Part shown: positions 44,330 through 55,573 of the stretch, one piece after another
Numbering within the stretch: position 1 is the stretch's first letter
Layout of the letters: every line of letters begins with the position of its first letter
Assembly (NCBI RefSeq): GCF_010093815.1
Contig: NW_022985564.1
Span: 186,001-250,000 of the forward strand
Direction: 5' to 3'
DNA from: Pseudovirgaria hyperparasitica
Lineage: Eukaryota; Ascomycota; Dothideomycetes; Acrospermales; Acrospermaceae
Length of the DNA: 64,000 nucleotides
The notes under the pieces: model-generated
The model's database searches: none
What the model saw: only the letters and a program-made list of their open reading frames with translations
What the model was told of the DNA's origin: nothing
Program-made: the position numbers and the translations under genes

Positions 44330-46111
44330 TTACAACCATGCTAGCGCTACTGCATCCCACATAAATCCTCTCCATCTCGTGCTTCTTTCCACTCGAAACT
44401 CCAACCTGTTCCATCCTGCCTTCAGACTTCCCGAAGGTAGCTCGAACTCAAATTGCCGCCATTGTCCAGCCGTAGTCGCACTCCTATACAAGCCCGGATC
44501 ATTCTGCAATCCCTTGTTATAGTCCGTCGTACTACCGCCACCCGACGTCAAATTGCCCACCTTTGCGTCATTCACGAATATTGTCGAACTCGTACCTGTC
44601 GAATATCCTGCCAAGCTCACGGTCAAAAGTGCCGTCGAGTTCGCTCTCCGCACGGATTCGCGCCAAGACATTTCAAAGTTGACGGCCCAAGACCCATTGG
44701 CTGTTTGTGCGAAGCACCAGTCTTCGGTCCTACTCCTTCCAACTGTGTAGTTGAGATTGTCCGGGCAGAGGTCTGATGAGCCGTGCGTGTAAGGGGCGCC
44801 GCCGTGCGCGAAGCCGATCGTCTTACGATCAAACGATCCGACACGGAAAATCTCGCTTCTTTCTTTGTAGCGTGGTTTCCAGACTATACGACCAAGGTCC
44901 GTGTAGCGAGATGAGACAACGGAGACATCGTTCTGTAGGTAAAACCCGGGCACGTTAAAGTGCCGGCCCCCGGTGGACCAGGCTCGGAGGCCATACGTGC
45001 CGGCTCGGACATCGCGGAAAGAGAAGCGCCCACGCTCGTCTGCGTAGGTGGTGTAGTAGTTTTTCGAGCCCATCTCTAAACTCGATTTGTTCGAGTTGTT
45101 GTCACCAAGAAAGATGGCTGCATTACTTGCAGGAGAACCGTCGTCGAGCTTCAGAACGCCAGACACTGCGCCTCGGGACTGGTACACTGCGTCGTCGAAC
45201 CATTTATATGGCCACGCCGCGTATTCTCTTGCCGCGCGCGCGGCTGCATCTCTTTTGTTGCCGTCGTTGAGATACCACAACCACGGACCCCACGTCTTTC
45301 CCACAGCGAATGTGTCACTAGGAGAGGACTGAAAATGTGTCCCGTGCAGCATATTCAGTTGAACCGCATCGCCTGTTGAGGACTCACGGTGTACCATGAG
45401 CTCCTGCTTCAGGTGGTCACCATTGTATTCGTCTTTACCGGGATAGATGTACCAGCTCCCGAAGTCAGGGCCATACACGCCGTAGAACTTCTCTTCGCGG
45501 ATGAAGCTGCTCCAGTCGTATTTGGTGATATACGACCCATCAGCGCGCTGCCACGTCTCATCTTGGATCTTGGTCGAGATGCCATAATCTGATAGCGGCG
45601 GGAGTGCTTCATCTTTGATACTCGTGTGTCCGTTCGGGAAGGAAGTGTTGTCGAGGCGCCAGAGACTGCGGAATTCACCGAGAGTGGGCAGCGCACGGTT
45701 TACGAAGTATTGGTATGCGCCGACGAGATCTCTTCTTATTATCCAATGAAAGTCGCCTTCTATAGCAGTGAATGAGACATCAATGAAGTCATGTCCGCGG
45801 CGAACAATTGTAGGAGATGTCCAATTGAGATCGCTTGCGGCGCCATCTGGAAATACTGTCAATATATCTATAACTGGGTGGTTACTGGTGGGAGACAGAC
45901 TGTAGCTCACGTAGTGTCCAACAGCATTGCCGACTAGATCCTGGTTCTTATGGTACAACTTCGTCGCATATGCAAAACCTTGGGTGACGTTCCAGTGGTC
46001 ATTCCCAATCACCGAATGCGTCGCGTTCAAGATCTGAAGGAACGGACCTCTTGCATGTGCCAGCTCAGCAGCAGTAGCAAGAAGAGCCCAGACAGTAGAC
46101 TGCAGCCACAT
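44330..46111 (-). CDS. Rhamnogalacturonan endolyase, PL4 family
   Basis: An intronless gene of 593 residues. The signal peptide is MWLQSTVWALLATAAELAHA, so the enzyme is secreted. The PL4 catalytic domain fills roughly residues 22-330: NDHWNVTQGFAYATKLYHKN, IVRRGHDFIDVSFTAIEGDF and IREEKFYGVYGPDFGSWYIY. A fibronectin-III-like domain follows (DERGRFSFRDVRAGTYGLRA), then a jelly-roll C-terminal domain ending WDAVALAWL. It cleaves rhamnogalacturonan I backbones by beta-elimination, a plant pectin-degrading activity. Codon use is like that of its neighbours and nothing suggests transfer. It converges on Trs85, with the two stops less than 100 bp apart. Confidence 0.93.
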   Translation of the reverse strand: MWLQSTVWALLATAAELAHARGPFLQILNATHSVIGNDHWNVTQGFAYATKLYHKNQDLVGNAVGHYVSYSLSPTSNHPVIDILTVFPDGAASDLNWTSPTIVRRGHDFIDVSFTAIEGDFHWIIRRDLVGAYQYFVNRALPTLGEFRSLWRLDNTSFPNGHTSIKDEALPPLSDYGISTKIQDETWQRADGSYITKYDWSSFIREEKFYGVYGPDFGSWYIYPGKDEYNGDHLKQELMVHRESSTGDAVQLNMLHGTHFQSSPSDTFAVGKTWGPWLWYLNDGNKRDAAARAAREYAAWPYKWFDDAVYQSRGAVSGVLKLDDGSPASNAAIFLGDNNSNKSSLEMGSKNYYTTYADERGRFSFRDVRAGTYGLRAWSTGGRHFNVPGFYLQNDVSVVSSRYTDLGRIVWKPRYKERSEIFRVGSFDRKTIGFAHGGAPYTHGSSDLCPDNLNYTVGRSRTEDWCFAQTANGSWAVNFEMSWRESVRRANSTALLTVSLAGYSTGTSSTIFVNDAKVGNLTSGGGSTTDYNKGLQNDPGLYRSATTAGQWRQFEFELPSGSLKAGWNRLEFRVERSTRWRGFMWDAVALAWL

Positions 46112-47203
46112 GTTGTCTCAATTTGTTTGTCAAGCACCTTATCTAATTCGTTCAAAACCATCCCAGGACCGTGACGAAATATATATAGCATCACTAATTG
46201 CATCAACGTTGATGACATAAAGGTGCAGCATCGCTTAAAGCCAAGACAGTGGAGTGCATTAGACAGGGACTATCCCCGCAAACATACGAAGCAAATCCCG
46301 ACTTTCTGGGGAATGTACATCGTCGAGATGTTCACGCGATGATGATTGCGGAGTCTCGGGCAAGCACTGCGCGAGCTTTGGGAGAGCTTTGGGCGAGCCT
46401 CGTACGGCAGTGCCACAAGACTGGACGGAAGAACTGGATATAATAACATAAGACTAAATGGAGTACAGTGCAATTGGCCCGTTCTTGCGCGTTAGTCGAT
46501 TGACTGACTCGATGAGAAGAGGACGGAAGGGTCTTTCATGGCGCCACCAAAGAAGCCTCTGAGTCAAGGGCCTAATTACTACATCTCCGGTCTTCTCATG
46601 ACAAATTTTCTTAGGCGTGGCTAGCCATTCGAGTAAGTCGAGAGAAAAGCGGATGGAGTATTAGTACATTCCCCTGAAATGCAAGATTGGTGTTTGTGTA
46701 GACAGGAGAGAGAAACTCATTATAATGTTCCTGCTTCCTTGCCGCGGCAAGACATTCAGCGCATCTAAATAATGTTACAGGAACGTATGGTACAATCTAT
46801 GATCCTAGGCACCTGGATGATAATACATGCGCCCAGCTCGGATCCTAAATCCGCTTTCATGCAGAACCTCGGTTGGAGTATGGACCACGTTGGTCATGCT
46901 CACGAGCGAGGCTGCATCTACACGTACAGAGGTGAGTGGTATTGAAAACCAATTTATAATGTAGAACCAAGTCCTCCATGACAGTCGTAAAGTAGGGGAA
47001 AGTACAGGATCCTCTCCATAGACAGAGAAGTGTGCGCTGAACACGGCCTCCGTGGGTGTTGATTCTAACCTCGCATGTCGATGCGTCCTTTAAGCGGAAG
47101 GAACGCTAATACTCAGACAGCAATGTCCCTCAAAACCACTGTATGGGCGATTTGTGAACTTACATTACCCTACGCCCTCGAATTTTCACGAGGCAAACTT
47201 TAG
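46112..47203. other. Intergenic; promoter of PL4 gene, no gene supported
   Basis: About 1.1 kb between two minus-strand genes. Small frames exist (for example 46249-46443 plus) but start with GTG and match nothing. A 14-bp perfect palindrome, CTTGCCGCGGCAAG, sits at 46738-46751. A CCG-CGG core is the sort of site bound by Zn2Cys6 regulators, but no function can be assigned. Confidence 0.35.
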
Positions 47204-49864
47204 CTATAAAGTAGTGGGTGTGATAGCTTCGGACTGTCCAATGTTTGTTCTTTGTCCTGAATACTCTCGGGGCTCCCGATCTTCTCGGTTCTCCTGCGAA
47301 TCGATACCCTCGTCTTTATGAGCATCTCGGACAAGATCTTTGTGGTCATTCTCTGAATCCTGGCTTTGCCATTCTTCTTGCCTTTCCATGACCTGATCGT
47401 GAGGACTAGCCCCAACAAGACCTGGAAATTCGTTCGAGAAGTCCCAGTCCTCGTCTGACTGGTCCTGGTCCAGCTGGCCATCTTCGAGCAAGCTCTGTAG
47501 GGCTTTCATCTTCCTCTCCTGCGCCTTCTTTCTGTTGAGAGGCCTCAGATTCGCAATTGCTACTTCCATTTGTGCTTCTACTAGCCCTTTAACATGGTTG
47601 GCTAAGTTTCGTGTAGTAAAAACGTTGCTGAATCTGAAGCTTAACCACAGGTAGGCGACAAGCTGCTTGTGCAGCTGTACGAGTTTTCTAAGTCTTGTAG
47701 AGGGCTCCTGGATAACTGCTGTTGTCTCTTCCAACTGACTCAGGTCGATCGCTTCTAAATCGAGTAAGCCGCCGCCTGACCTGGCTGCGATCGCTCGACC
47801 GAACGACTGCAAGACAAGTCTGTCGTTTTCGTCCTTTGGCGGAAGCGGCACTAAGCACATATTGTTTCTTTCCTCAAGAGTCAGACCTTCAACAGGTTCC
47901 AGGGCCTCGGCAATCGAAATTTCATCTTTAAGTGGACAGAGCATGAAGGTACTCGGTAGCCTTAGTGTATCGTAGAGCTTTTGCAGAAGATAAGAAAAAG
48001 GTGTTCCGTTTGGAAAGTACTGGCCAAAACGCTGCACCATGTCATTGGGCGGTCTTATTCCAGCTTTCGTCAAAGGTTCAGCTTCTGTCTGAAATGCGTG
48101 AGTCACCAATGGAAGATCAAGATCGTCCAACGTGGTTACACTCCCGCCCGTTGACACTGATGGAGCTGGAATTATGTCCACGACTGACTCCGATTCTTCC
48201 CGAACTTTACTGATCGTACCGGGTCTAAAGCCATCGTCAGGATCGATGACAGGATCCGTCGGAACATCTTCCGCCGTAGTGATAGCTTCCTGTGCAGTCT
48301 TGTATCTCCCTGCACGTCCACCTATCTGTTTGAGATCAGATATCTCTAATGGCTTCATTTGTTGCCCATTGAACTTGATCGTGGATTCGAATATAACACG
48401 CTTGATACTCCTAGAGCCCATCAATTAGAGATTACCAATCAATTGGCAAGCTAAATGCATATACTCACAGATTCAGTCCCATTCCGATAGCATCGCTAGC
48501 AACCAGGTAATCATAATCGTTGTTGGGGTCGTTGAATAGACGTGCCTGCTGGGCTCTGATTTCAGGTGGGAGACTGCCATACACCATGGCCACGTTCTTT
48601 TTTGTAGCCTTTTCAATCTCTCTCTTCATACGTTGAATTGCCACGACAGAAAACGAGATGACGGCATCGCCCTTTTGTAGCTTTTTGAGGCTGCCGCCGA
48701 GACTCTTTGTTTCCACTGCTAGAGGACTCAGACGGGCATACTCATGGACTACTACTCTGTCACCAACCAAAGCGGCCAGCTCTTTGATTAACGGAACCGT
48801 TCGCACCTCACCACAAACGTGTAGCTCCTCGGTGTTTAAGCCTAGAAACGCCTGAGTCCACGCCCACCCTCGGTCTGGATCGCCCAGCATCTGTATCTCG
48901 TCTAGAACCGCGACAGGTACTCTCAAGCCGGCCGGAACCATTTCTACGGTGCAGCTGATCAATGGCGTATCTGGGTTCTGGGTCGTAAAGCCCGAACGAG
49001 TAATTTCCTCCATTTCTTGAGGGGTGGGAAAGCGCCGCTCCTCTCCGGTCAATAAGCAAGCCGGGAGGCCCTTTGCTTTCAGTCTCGTGAAAACTTCGTG
49101 AGCGAGTAGCCGTAGCGGCCCAGCATATATGCCGGCGCCGGCCTCTTCGAGCCTCTTGAGTGCATTATAAGTCTTCCCAGAATTTGTTGGTCCAACGTGA
49201 ACGTGTATGGTGCGTTGTATTGATCGAGCTTCGACATAAAACTCTGACGCAAACCGGAGATCTGTTACATCCTGCTGCTGTTGAATGTCTTTTTTGGAGA
49301 ATTTGTCGGCCAGAAGCCAGTCGAAGAAGGCATACTTGAGTCGATCCTTGACACCGTCCGTCCCTCTCTGCATCATAGCAGACCGCAAGTCAGCAAGTAA
49401 TCCATACCGACTGCTACTCTGTATCCCAGTCGTTTTGCTGTCCGCTTTGAATCGGTCTCTACAGAATGTTTCAAACAGAGCTTTGCTTCGTGACTTATCA
49501 ACTCCAAGAGTTCTCAATGCTTTTGAACGAACCAAGTCATGCTGTACAGCGACTACGCAGTCGGATATGGTCTTCTTCATGAGTGTGGGACTACCATTCC
49601 TATTCGACGGTGACCAATTGGGCCCATGGTGCTAGTACTGTAAGCGTTGAGCAAGTCATGATGACGAAGAGAGCTCACCGATGACTGTGGACCATTCTGT
49701 AAACGAAATTTTCGAGACGACTTCGATTTCGATGTAGATGAGCGCCAGGCGCGCTGGATAAGTCCGCCATTATGTCGTAGGAACTGCGAGTTTTGAGGAG
49801 GCGCAAGAAAGGCTGCTGTCATGCAAAAGATACATATGCGCGAAGGTGTGTTACTTGAAACCAT
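47204..49864 (-). CDS. SUV3: Mitochondrial ATP-dependent RNA helicase Suv3
   Basis: Three exons, 49864-49679, 49631-48469 and 48410-47204, total 2556 nt and encode 851 residues. The N-terminus (MVSSNTPSRICIFC, then RRAW-type basic residues) fits mitochondrial import. Helicase motifs are HVGPTNSGKTYNALKRLEEA (Walker A), VAVLDEIQMLGDPDRGWAWT (DEIQ box), VISFSVVAIQRMKREIE and QIGGRAGRY (motif VI). The first intron's chosen acceptor (GTACTAG) avoids a stop and reads SSHHGPNWSPSNRNG. The last 100 residues are a disordered, acid-rich tail. Suv3 is the helicase of the mitochondrial RNA degradosome, partnering an exoribonuclease, and supports intron RNA turnover. Confidence 0.94.
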
Positions 49865-50630
49865 ACCAACTTTGACATAGGCGAGGTCAAGTCCGAATAT
49901 TAATTACGGGCTGCGGCAATGTGAGGGCGTGGATGAGGAGGGTAGTATGGGTTCGACGTGAAGTTTTTAGAATTGATAGCTCCGGAAGTGTTCCGTCAGT
50001 CTACTAACTAGTGCGAATCCTTAGTGTGATTGTTACTACCTGGACGGAGGTAAATATTAACCGTTTTATTGTATTCTATGTGATAGTTCTACTAAATTAT
50101 AAGATTAAGCTATATACCTTTTAGAGAAAGAGAATAGTAAGTAGTATGCCATCAATCGAGAGCATAAGTCCAGTTAGTTCTTCTAATCAGGGAGAAAGTT
50201 CCTCTTTCATTTCTCTCTTCGTCGGTCAATATATGAATTAGGACAGGACCTGGACAATTTCATTTCTTTCTATATAGTTCTATAGAGACATAGAGTTATA
50301 TGCCTAGGCTATAGCTATATAAGTCGTCGATATGATTCCGTAGGGCGAGTTGCGAGGTTGGAAATGACTTAAAGATGCCAAGCATTCGCACCCATTAAAC
50401 ATCTACCTAAGTCGGTTTCATAAACGGCTGCGCCAAGCCAATCCCGCTGCAACGCGCCGCATCCACCCCTCGCTCTCAAGTCTCCAACATATCATAGCTG
50501 CATACCTTCACTGTTGCTAATACAACTTCAGAGGCTGGCCTTTGAAATTAACAGTGACTGCTGTCAAGCTTGTACTTCAGCACCTTAGGCGATTTCCGCG
50601 TCGATCTGTGCCTTTTCTTCCTGCTTCACC
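49865..50630. other. Divergent spacer with an AT-rich, RIP-like patch
   Basis: About 770 bp between Suv3 and Sec1 starts. From about 50030 to 50335 the sequence becomes AT- and TpA-rich (TATATAG, CTATAGCTATATAA), quite unlike the flanks but like the block beyond 58.2 kb. It may be a tiny relic of a mutated transposon. No frame is open through it. Confidence 0.45.
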
Positions 50631-53059
50631 ATGGGGGTCTCCATAATTGACATACAGCGGGACGGTAAAGAACTCCCTTTCTTACCTGGCAAACACTCCC
50701 ACTGACATGTGCATATACAGTTATCCTTGACGCTCTGAAAAATGCGTCTCGTGGCGAAGTACGTAAATGAGTAGACGATAGCGAACACTAGATCAGTCAC
50801 TGACTGAAATGTCCCAGTGGAAAGTCCTCGTACTGGATCCGACGAGTAAGAAGCTTGTATACAATGCTGTGAGAGAGGATGATATTCTGAATCTTCAGAT
50901 TACTAGTAAAGTCTCAACGCACTCAGTAATTTTTCGCGAGCTAACCGGTGCTAGACATTGAGCTCATTGATGAAAAGAGGCCAATGAACAAAGACATGGA
51001 TGCCATATACATCTTGACACCCGAAAGCTGGATAGTGGATTGTATGATGGCGGATTTTGAAAGACACAGGTATCGTAGTGCACACTTAATATGGACCTCT
51101 CGTGCGTGCACAATCTGAGACCATGTTTGTACCCAAATTTTAACGATGATATAGTTCCACCACCCGCTCTTCGAGAACGCATTGATAGATCTAGTACAGC
51201 CAGGGAACAGATCAGGGTTTTTAAGGTCCTGGACGCGGATTATTTCCCACGGGAATCTCACCTTGTCACCTTCCGCGACCCGTGGAGTTTTCCAATACTC
51301 TTCCACCCGGCATGTAACAACCTCGTTCGGGAGCATTTAGAAAAAGCCGCCAGTCAGATTGTAGCAGTATGCGTATCCCTGGGAGAATATCCAACGATTC
51401 GCTACTACCGCCCCCGTACCGCATCTCATGAAGCAGGAGTATTGTGTACTCATCTCGCACGTATGGTACAAGAGCAAATAGATATGTACGCGCAGTACCA
51501 CCCAGACTTCCCTCCGCAATCAAACCGACCACGAGGAGCTTTGTTCATAACCGATCGCTCGATGGATCTTGTCGCGCCCTTTTTGCACGAGTTCACCTAC
51601 CAGGCAATGGCCCATGACCTGCTCCAAATTAAGGACGGGGACAAAGTATCCTACAAGACGCTGATCAACGAAGGACAACGTGATGAGCAAGAGAAGGAGC
51701 ATGATATAGTGGAGTCCGACCGGATATGGGTAGAAAATAGGCATAGACACATGAAGGACACCATCGAGAAGCTTATGGGGGATTTTCAGAAGTTCATGGA
51801 TGAGAATCCACAATTCACAAACAAAGACGGTGGGAACGCCACCTCGCTCAATGCTATCAAGGACATGTTGGCTGGTTTACCGGAATTTCAGTCTATGAAA
51901 GAAGCATATTCACTGCATTTGAGTATGGCCCAAGAATGCATGAGCCTCTTTCAAAAGCAGAAACTGCCTGATCTCGCGTCCGTGGAACAGGTACGTCATT
52001 GAAGCTCTCCTCATTCAGTAGACAAGCTGACCTAGGTAGTCACTCGCAACAGGTCTTGACGAAGACTATCGAAAGCCGAAAAATCTCGCGGATCAGGTGG
52101 TCCGCACTCTCGATGAAGAAAGCATCAAGCACCCTGACCGTCTGCGCCTCATCGCTCTGTATCTACTATACAAGGACGGCCTTCTCCCAGCCGATCTCAT
52201 GAAGCTCTTGGCCCACGCGCAGCTGCCCCCACAGGACGGCGAGGTCTTACATAGCCTCGAGCTACTAGGAGCTCGAGTATCAAGGCCGCTAAAGGACACG
52301 AAGAGTGCCCCCATTCCCCTGTTCCCGCGTAAACCCAACGGAGCAAACAATCCCAATCAAGAAGAATATGCACTCTCTCGGTTCACGCCTGCTCTCAAAT
52401 ATCTCCTTGAAGATCACGTTCGTGGTGGACTTGATCAGTTAACATTCCCCTTCACTAAACCACAAGTAGATGCGGCAGAAACGGCTGCGCTTGCCCAAGA
52501 GTCTGCCCAAGCTGCATCATCACTTCGATCCGCAAAACCTACTTGGGCCAAGTCCAGACTATCCTCTGTCGAACCCAGGCAACGCATTATTGTCTTTGTT
52601 GCAGGGGGTGCTACGTATTCGGAATCGCGCGCGTGTTACGAAGTGTCGCGGGCTACTTCGCGGGACGTCTTTTTAGTGACTTCCCACATGCTAACACCGG
52701 GTCTCTTTATGCGCCAGCTTGGGGATCTTGGTGTTGACAAACGTCGGCTTGGTATACCAGCGGAGCAACCGAAGCGCAAGGCGCCAGCGCATCTTTTTGA
52801 ACCGGAAGCACAAGCTAAACCTATCGTATCAGCTGGGGCGCAGCGTCCTGGTGGTCTTCCGAGCGGACCAGCGCCCCCGACTGCTGCCATGGGTAAAATC
52901 TCGCTCAGTGCCGGGGCTCCCCAAGGACGTTCTGCAGCAAATGGTACGCCGTCTGCTGCTCTAGCTGCTGCCCAGCAAGCATCCAGCGGAAAGATTTCTG
53001 GGAAGGAGAAGGATCCAGACAAGAAGAAGAGACATCACTTCTTTGGCTCCAGAAAGTGA
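50631..53059 (+). CDS. SEC1: Sec1/Munc18 family protein Sec1
   Basis: Six exons, 50631-50664, 50721-50758, 50818-50905, 50955-51101, 51155-51990 and 52040-53059, total 2163 nt and encode 720 residues. The tiny first exons give MGVSIIDIQRD, then VILDALKNASRGE, then WKVLVLDPTSKKLVYNAV, the standard start of fungal Sec1. An ATG at 50809 lies inside the second intron and is not the start. Conserved segments include MDAIYILTPESWIVDCMMAD, FPRESHLVTFRDPWSFPILF, GALFITDRSMDLVAPFLHEF and RIIVFVAGGATYSESRACYE. The last 100 residues are low complexity and end in a basic KKKRHHFFGSRK. Sec1 binds assembled exocytic SNAREs at the plasma membrane and drives vesicle fusion at growing hyphal tips. Confidence 0.94.
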
Positions 53060-53308
53060 AAGATCGCCTATAAACTACTTATTTCCGCCATATATTCAGC
53101 ATTGTATCGGAGCGCACGGAGTCTTGGAGCATAAATACTCGGTACAATCAGAAGGCGTTCAGTAATCTGCCATAACGGCGAATGATACCATTTGTCTTCA
53201 GAGTTAGGTACTGTCTTCCAAAAGCGTAAATACGTCACACAACCACGGTCACGCATATGTTACTTGTATACCTTATTTGTAAATTCTGTGCCTTGTTATA
53301 GTGCGGCC

Positions 53309-54850
53309 TCAAAGTGTCGACCTTGGACCCAGCATGTTCATTACTTCTCTGACTGCACGCTCACCGGTCTCCAACGCGCCCTCCATATATCCTTTCCATT
53401 CTGTCGCGAACTCCGTCCCAACAAAATGAAGATTTCCAACTGGTTTGCCATACACATCTACAAACTTGGTCAAATGACCAACAGCAGTTATAGGTGTCAA
53501 AGCACCCTTGCTAAACTTCTCCTCCATCCAGACCTGGTCAAATATCTCGATTGGACGCCACACCTCCGAGTCCCGGTCAACTTTGTACACCTTGGCAAGC
53601 TGCTCGAGCACTACCTTGCGGCGCTCATGTGATCGTAGTCTGCTCCAATCGCGGCCGAATTGACCATTTACGAAGCACGTCAGTGAGAACTGGCGCTTCT
53701 CGTCGACGCTGGTATCACGAGCCAGGTTTACTGGACCATTAAAACTCATAAAAAAGCCATTGTAGCCCTGGTCTCGCCACCAAGGGCGGTCGTAGCAAAC
53801 GATCGCCTTGTTGTAATCGCCTAGTCGTGTCGAGTTGTAGACCTCTTGAGCTCGGGGCGGTAGTGGAGGCAAGATATTGATGTCTTTGTATAACGTGGTC
53901 GGGAGGGACAGGATACACTTCTTGCCCTGAAACGTGTTACCATTTGTCGTGATGACCGACACGTGCCCGCCATGGTCCTGTATCGAAGCAACAGGCGATG
54001 AGAGGTGTATGTTGGCATGGCCGACCAGACCTGCGATCCCTTCGACGATGGCGGACGTCCCTTTACACCAGTCAGTCAGCAGACAGTCCCTCGACCAGTT
54101 CAGTGGCACATTGCAAACAGCACCTTGGTGATAGCGCAGATACTGCCCGCCAGTCCTGTCGTCGGCACGGATCGCGAGCAGCCCGTGATTCCGCCTGCAG
54201 TAGTCGATGAAGAAGGCCGCCGATTGCTCGCTCGACTCGACCCCGTGCATGACCTGACTCCACAGATTCACCATCGACCGCGTCTTCGGCCGCGCGCCTA
54301 GATCTCGCACGTACTGGTCTAGCGTCACGGCGTCTTGTTCTTGGCTGGGGAGTCCGGTCTGCATCGACTCGGCCTGTATGTGGTCGCGCACACGCTCCAG
54401 GTCCCGTTTCTCCGCCGCGCTGAACTGCACATTCCATTAATACAAACAAGCAAGCACACACGTACGCACGCAAGCAAGCATAAAAAGGCCCGCTTCAGTC
54501 ACACAAACACACACATACATACACACCTCAGGCATAATCCCAAAGGGAAACTCCACCCTTCCGCCCTCGCCCTCGCCCGCGATCATAACCGCCTGCCCTT
54601 CAAGCCGCTGCCGCACCACATCCAAGCCAAACATCTGCGTATACCGCCACACGCGCTTCTGCATCGAGTCATTCACCCATGCGGCGCCCAGATCGACAAC
54701 GCCGCGGCCGCTGGCCAGTGGGACGGACCAGACTTTTCCGCCGAGGCGGTCGCGTGCTTCGACGACGGCGACGGTGAGGCCGGCCTCTTGGGCGGAGAGG
54801 GCGGATTGTAGGCCGCTTAGGCCGGCGCCGACGATGATTATGTCGAACAT
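53309..54850 (-). CDS. FAD-dependent amine oxidase (monoamine-oxidase-like)
   Basis: Two exons, 54850-54527 and 54424-53309, total 1440 nt and encode 479 residues. The N-terminus is a dinucleotide-binding fold: IIIVGAGLSGLQSALSAQEA, with EARDRLGGKVWS as the following acidic/Gly motif. The substrate region includes GGQYLRYHQGAVCNVPLNW. The C-terminal FAD segment is NLHFVGTEFATEWKGYMEGA. This is the flavin amine oxidase family (MAO-N, polyamine oxidases), giving an aldehyde, ammonia and peroxide. The 102-bp intron contains CA- and CAAG-type microsatellite runs. No N-terminal signal is present and no clear C-terminal peroxisomal tripeptide (it ends STL, which is only loosely like SKL). It is divergent from an aldehyde dehydrogenase. 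Confidence 0.9.
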
Positions 54851-55573
54851 AGGGTGTTTGAGGTGGGGCGGGCCCTTTCGTTTTCGGGGTTTGGATTTAT
54901 GGATGGATTGGGTGGAATATGGGGTATAGGATAATGGGAAGGCTGGGAGGGTGTTGGTGTGAGGAGGAGGAGAGTTGGGGGTTTGTTCAGACTAATAATA
55001 CACACATGAAAGCTTTCTTCTTTCTAAAATATGCCTGCTACCATGCTGTGCTCTGATTTTAGACGACATGCGATCCCTTTGCTATCCGATACGTGTGCTG
55101 CGGCCTAGGGTGTTGTGCTGTTGCTTTGATTGAGAGTAATTGACTAGTCCGGAACGGGAAATATCTTGCGTACTCACGCACGAATCAAGTCGTGAGCGGG
55201 ACTCTTTGCGATGTTGTACAGAAGTGAGCAGACTGGTATATATCTCTATCCGGACTACATAAGCAGAGTACTCACCAATAACAGAAGGTGCAGGGGGTTT
55301 AACGTCTTTTATTGAGGTGGGTGGAGGAGTAGAAGATCATGGACCAATCGCGATCCGGGCCTAGCATCGCGAAAGTTGTCTCGATTGGGCAATGTGCTTT
55401 CATAGCCACGTCGGCTACGATAAAATATTTTTGAGGGATGGTGAGTTCTTGATTGACTTTGTCTACGATGCGCGAATTCATATTTCCCGGCCTTTTCTGT
55501 GATTTTCTTGTTGAGAGCTGTGTCTCCTATCCTATCCTACCTCCGGCTTGCTTGGAGCTCTCTTCTGCGAACG
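54851..55573. other. Divergent promoter between amine oxidase and aldehyde dehydrogenase
   Basis: About 720 bp. It starts with G-rich sequence beside the oxidase start. No coding frame is supported. Shared control of the two genes is plausible from layout only. Confidence 0.4.

Noticed and set aside
46249-46443. 64-residue plus-strand frame upstream of the PL4 gene
   Set aside because: No ATG start, no recognisable family, and the opposite strand is equally open. Insufficient evidence.
50585-50800. Minus-strand 71-residue frame with hydrophobic start
   Set aside because: It overlaps the first exons of Sec1 on the other strand and is a shadow of them.
50809-50811. Start codon of Sec1 at 50809
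   Set aside because: The ATG lies in an intron. Upstream mini-exons give the conserved Sec1 start and make the total exactly divisible by three.
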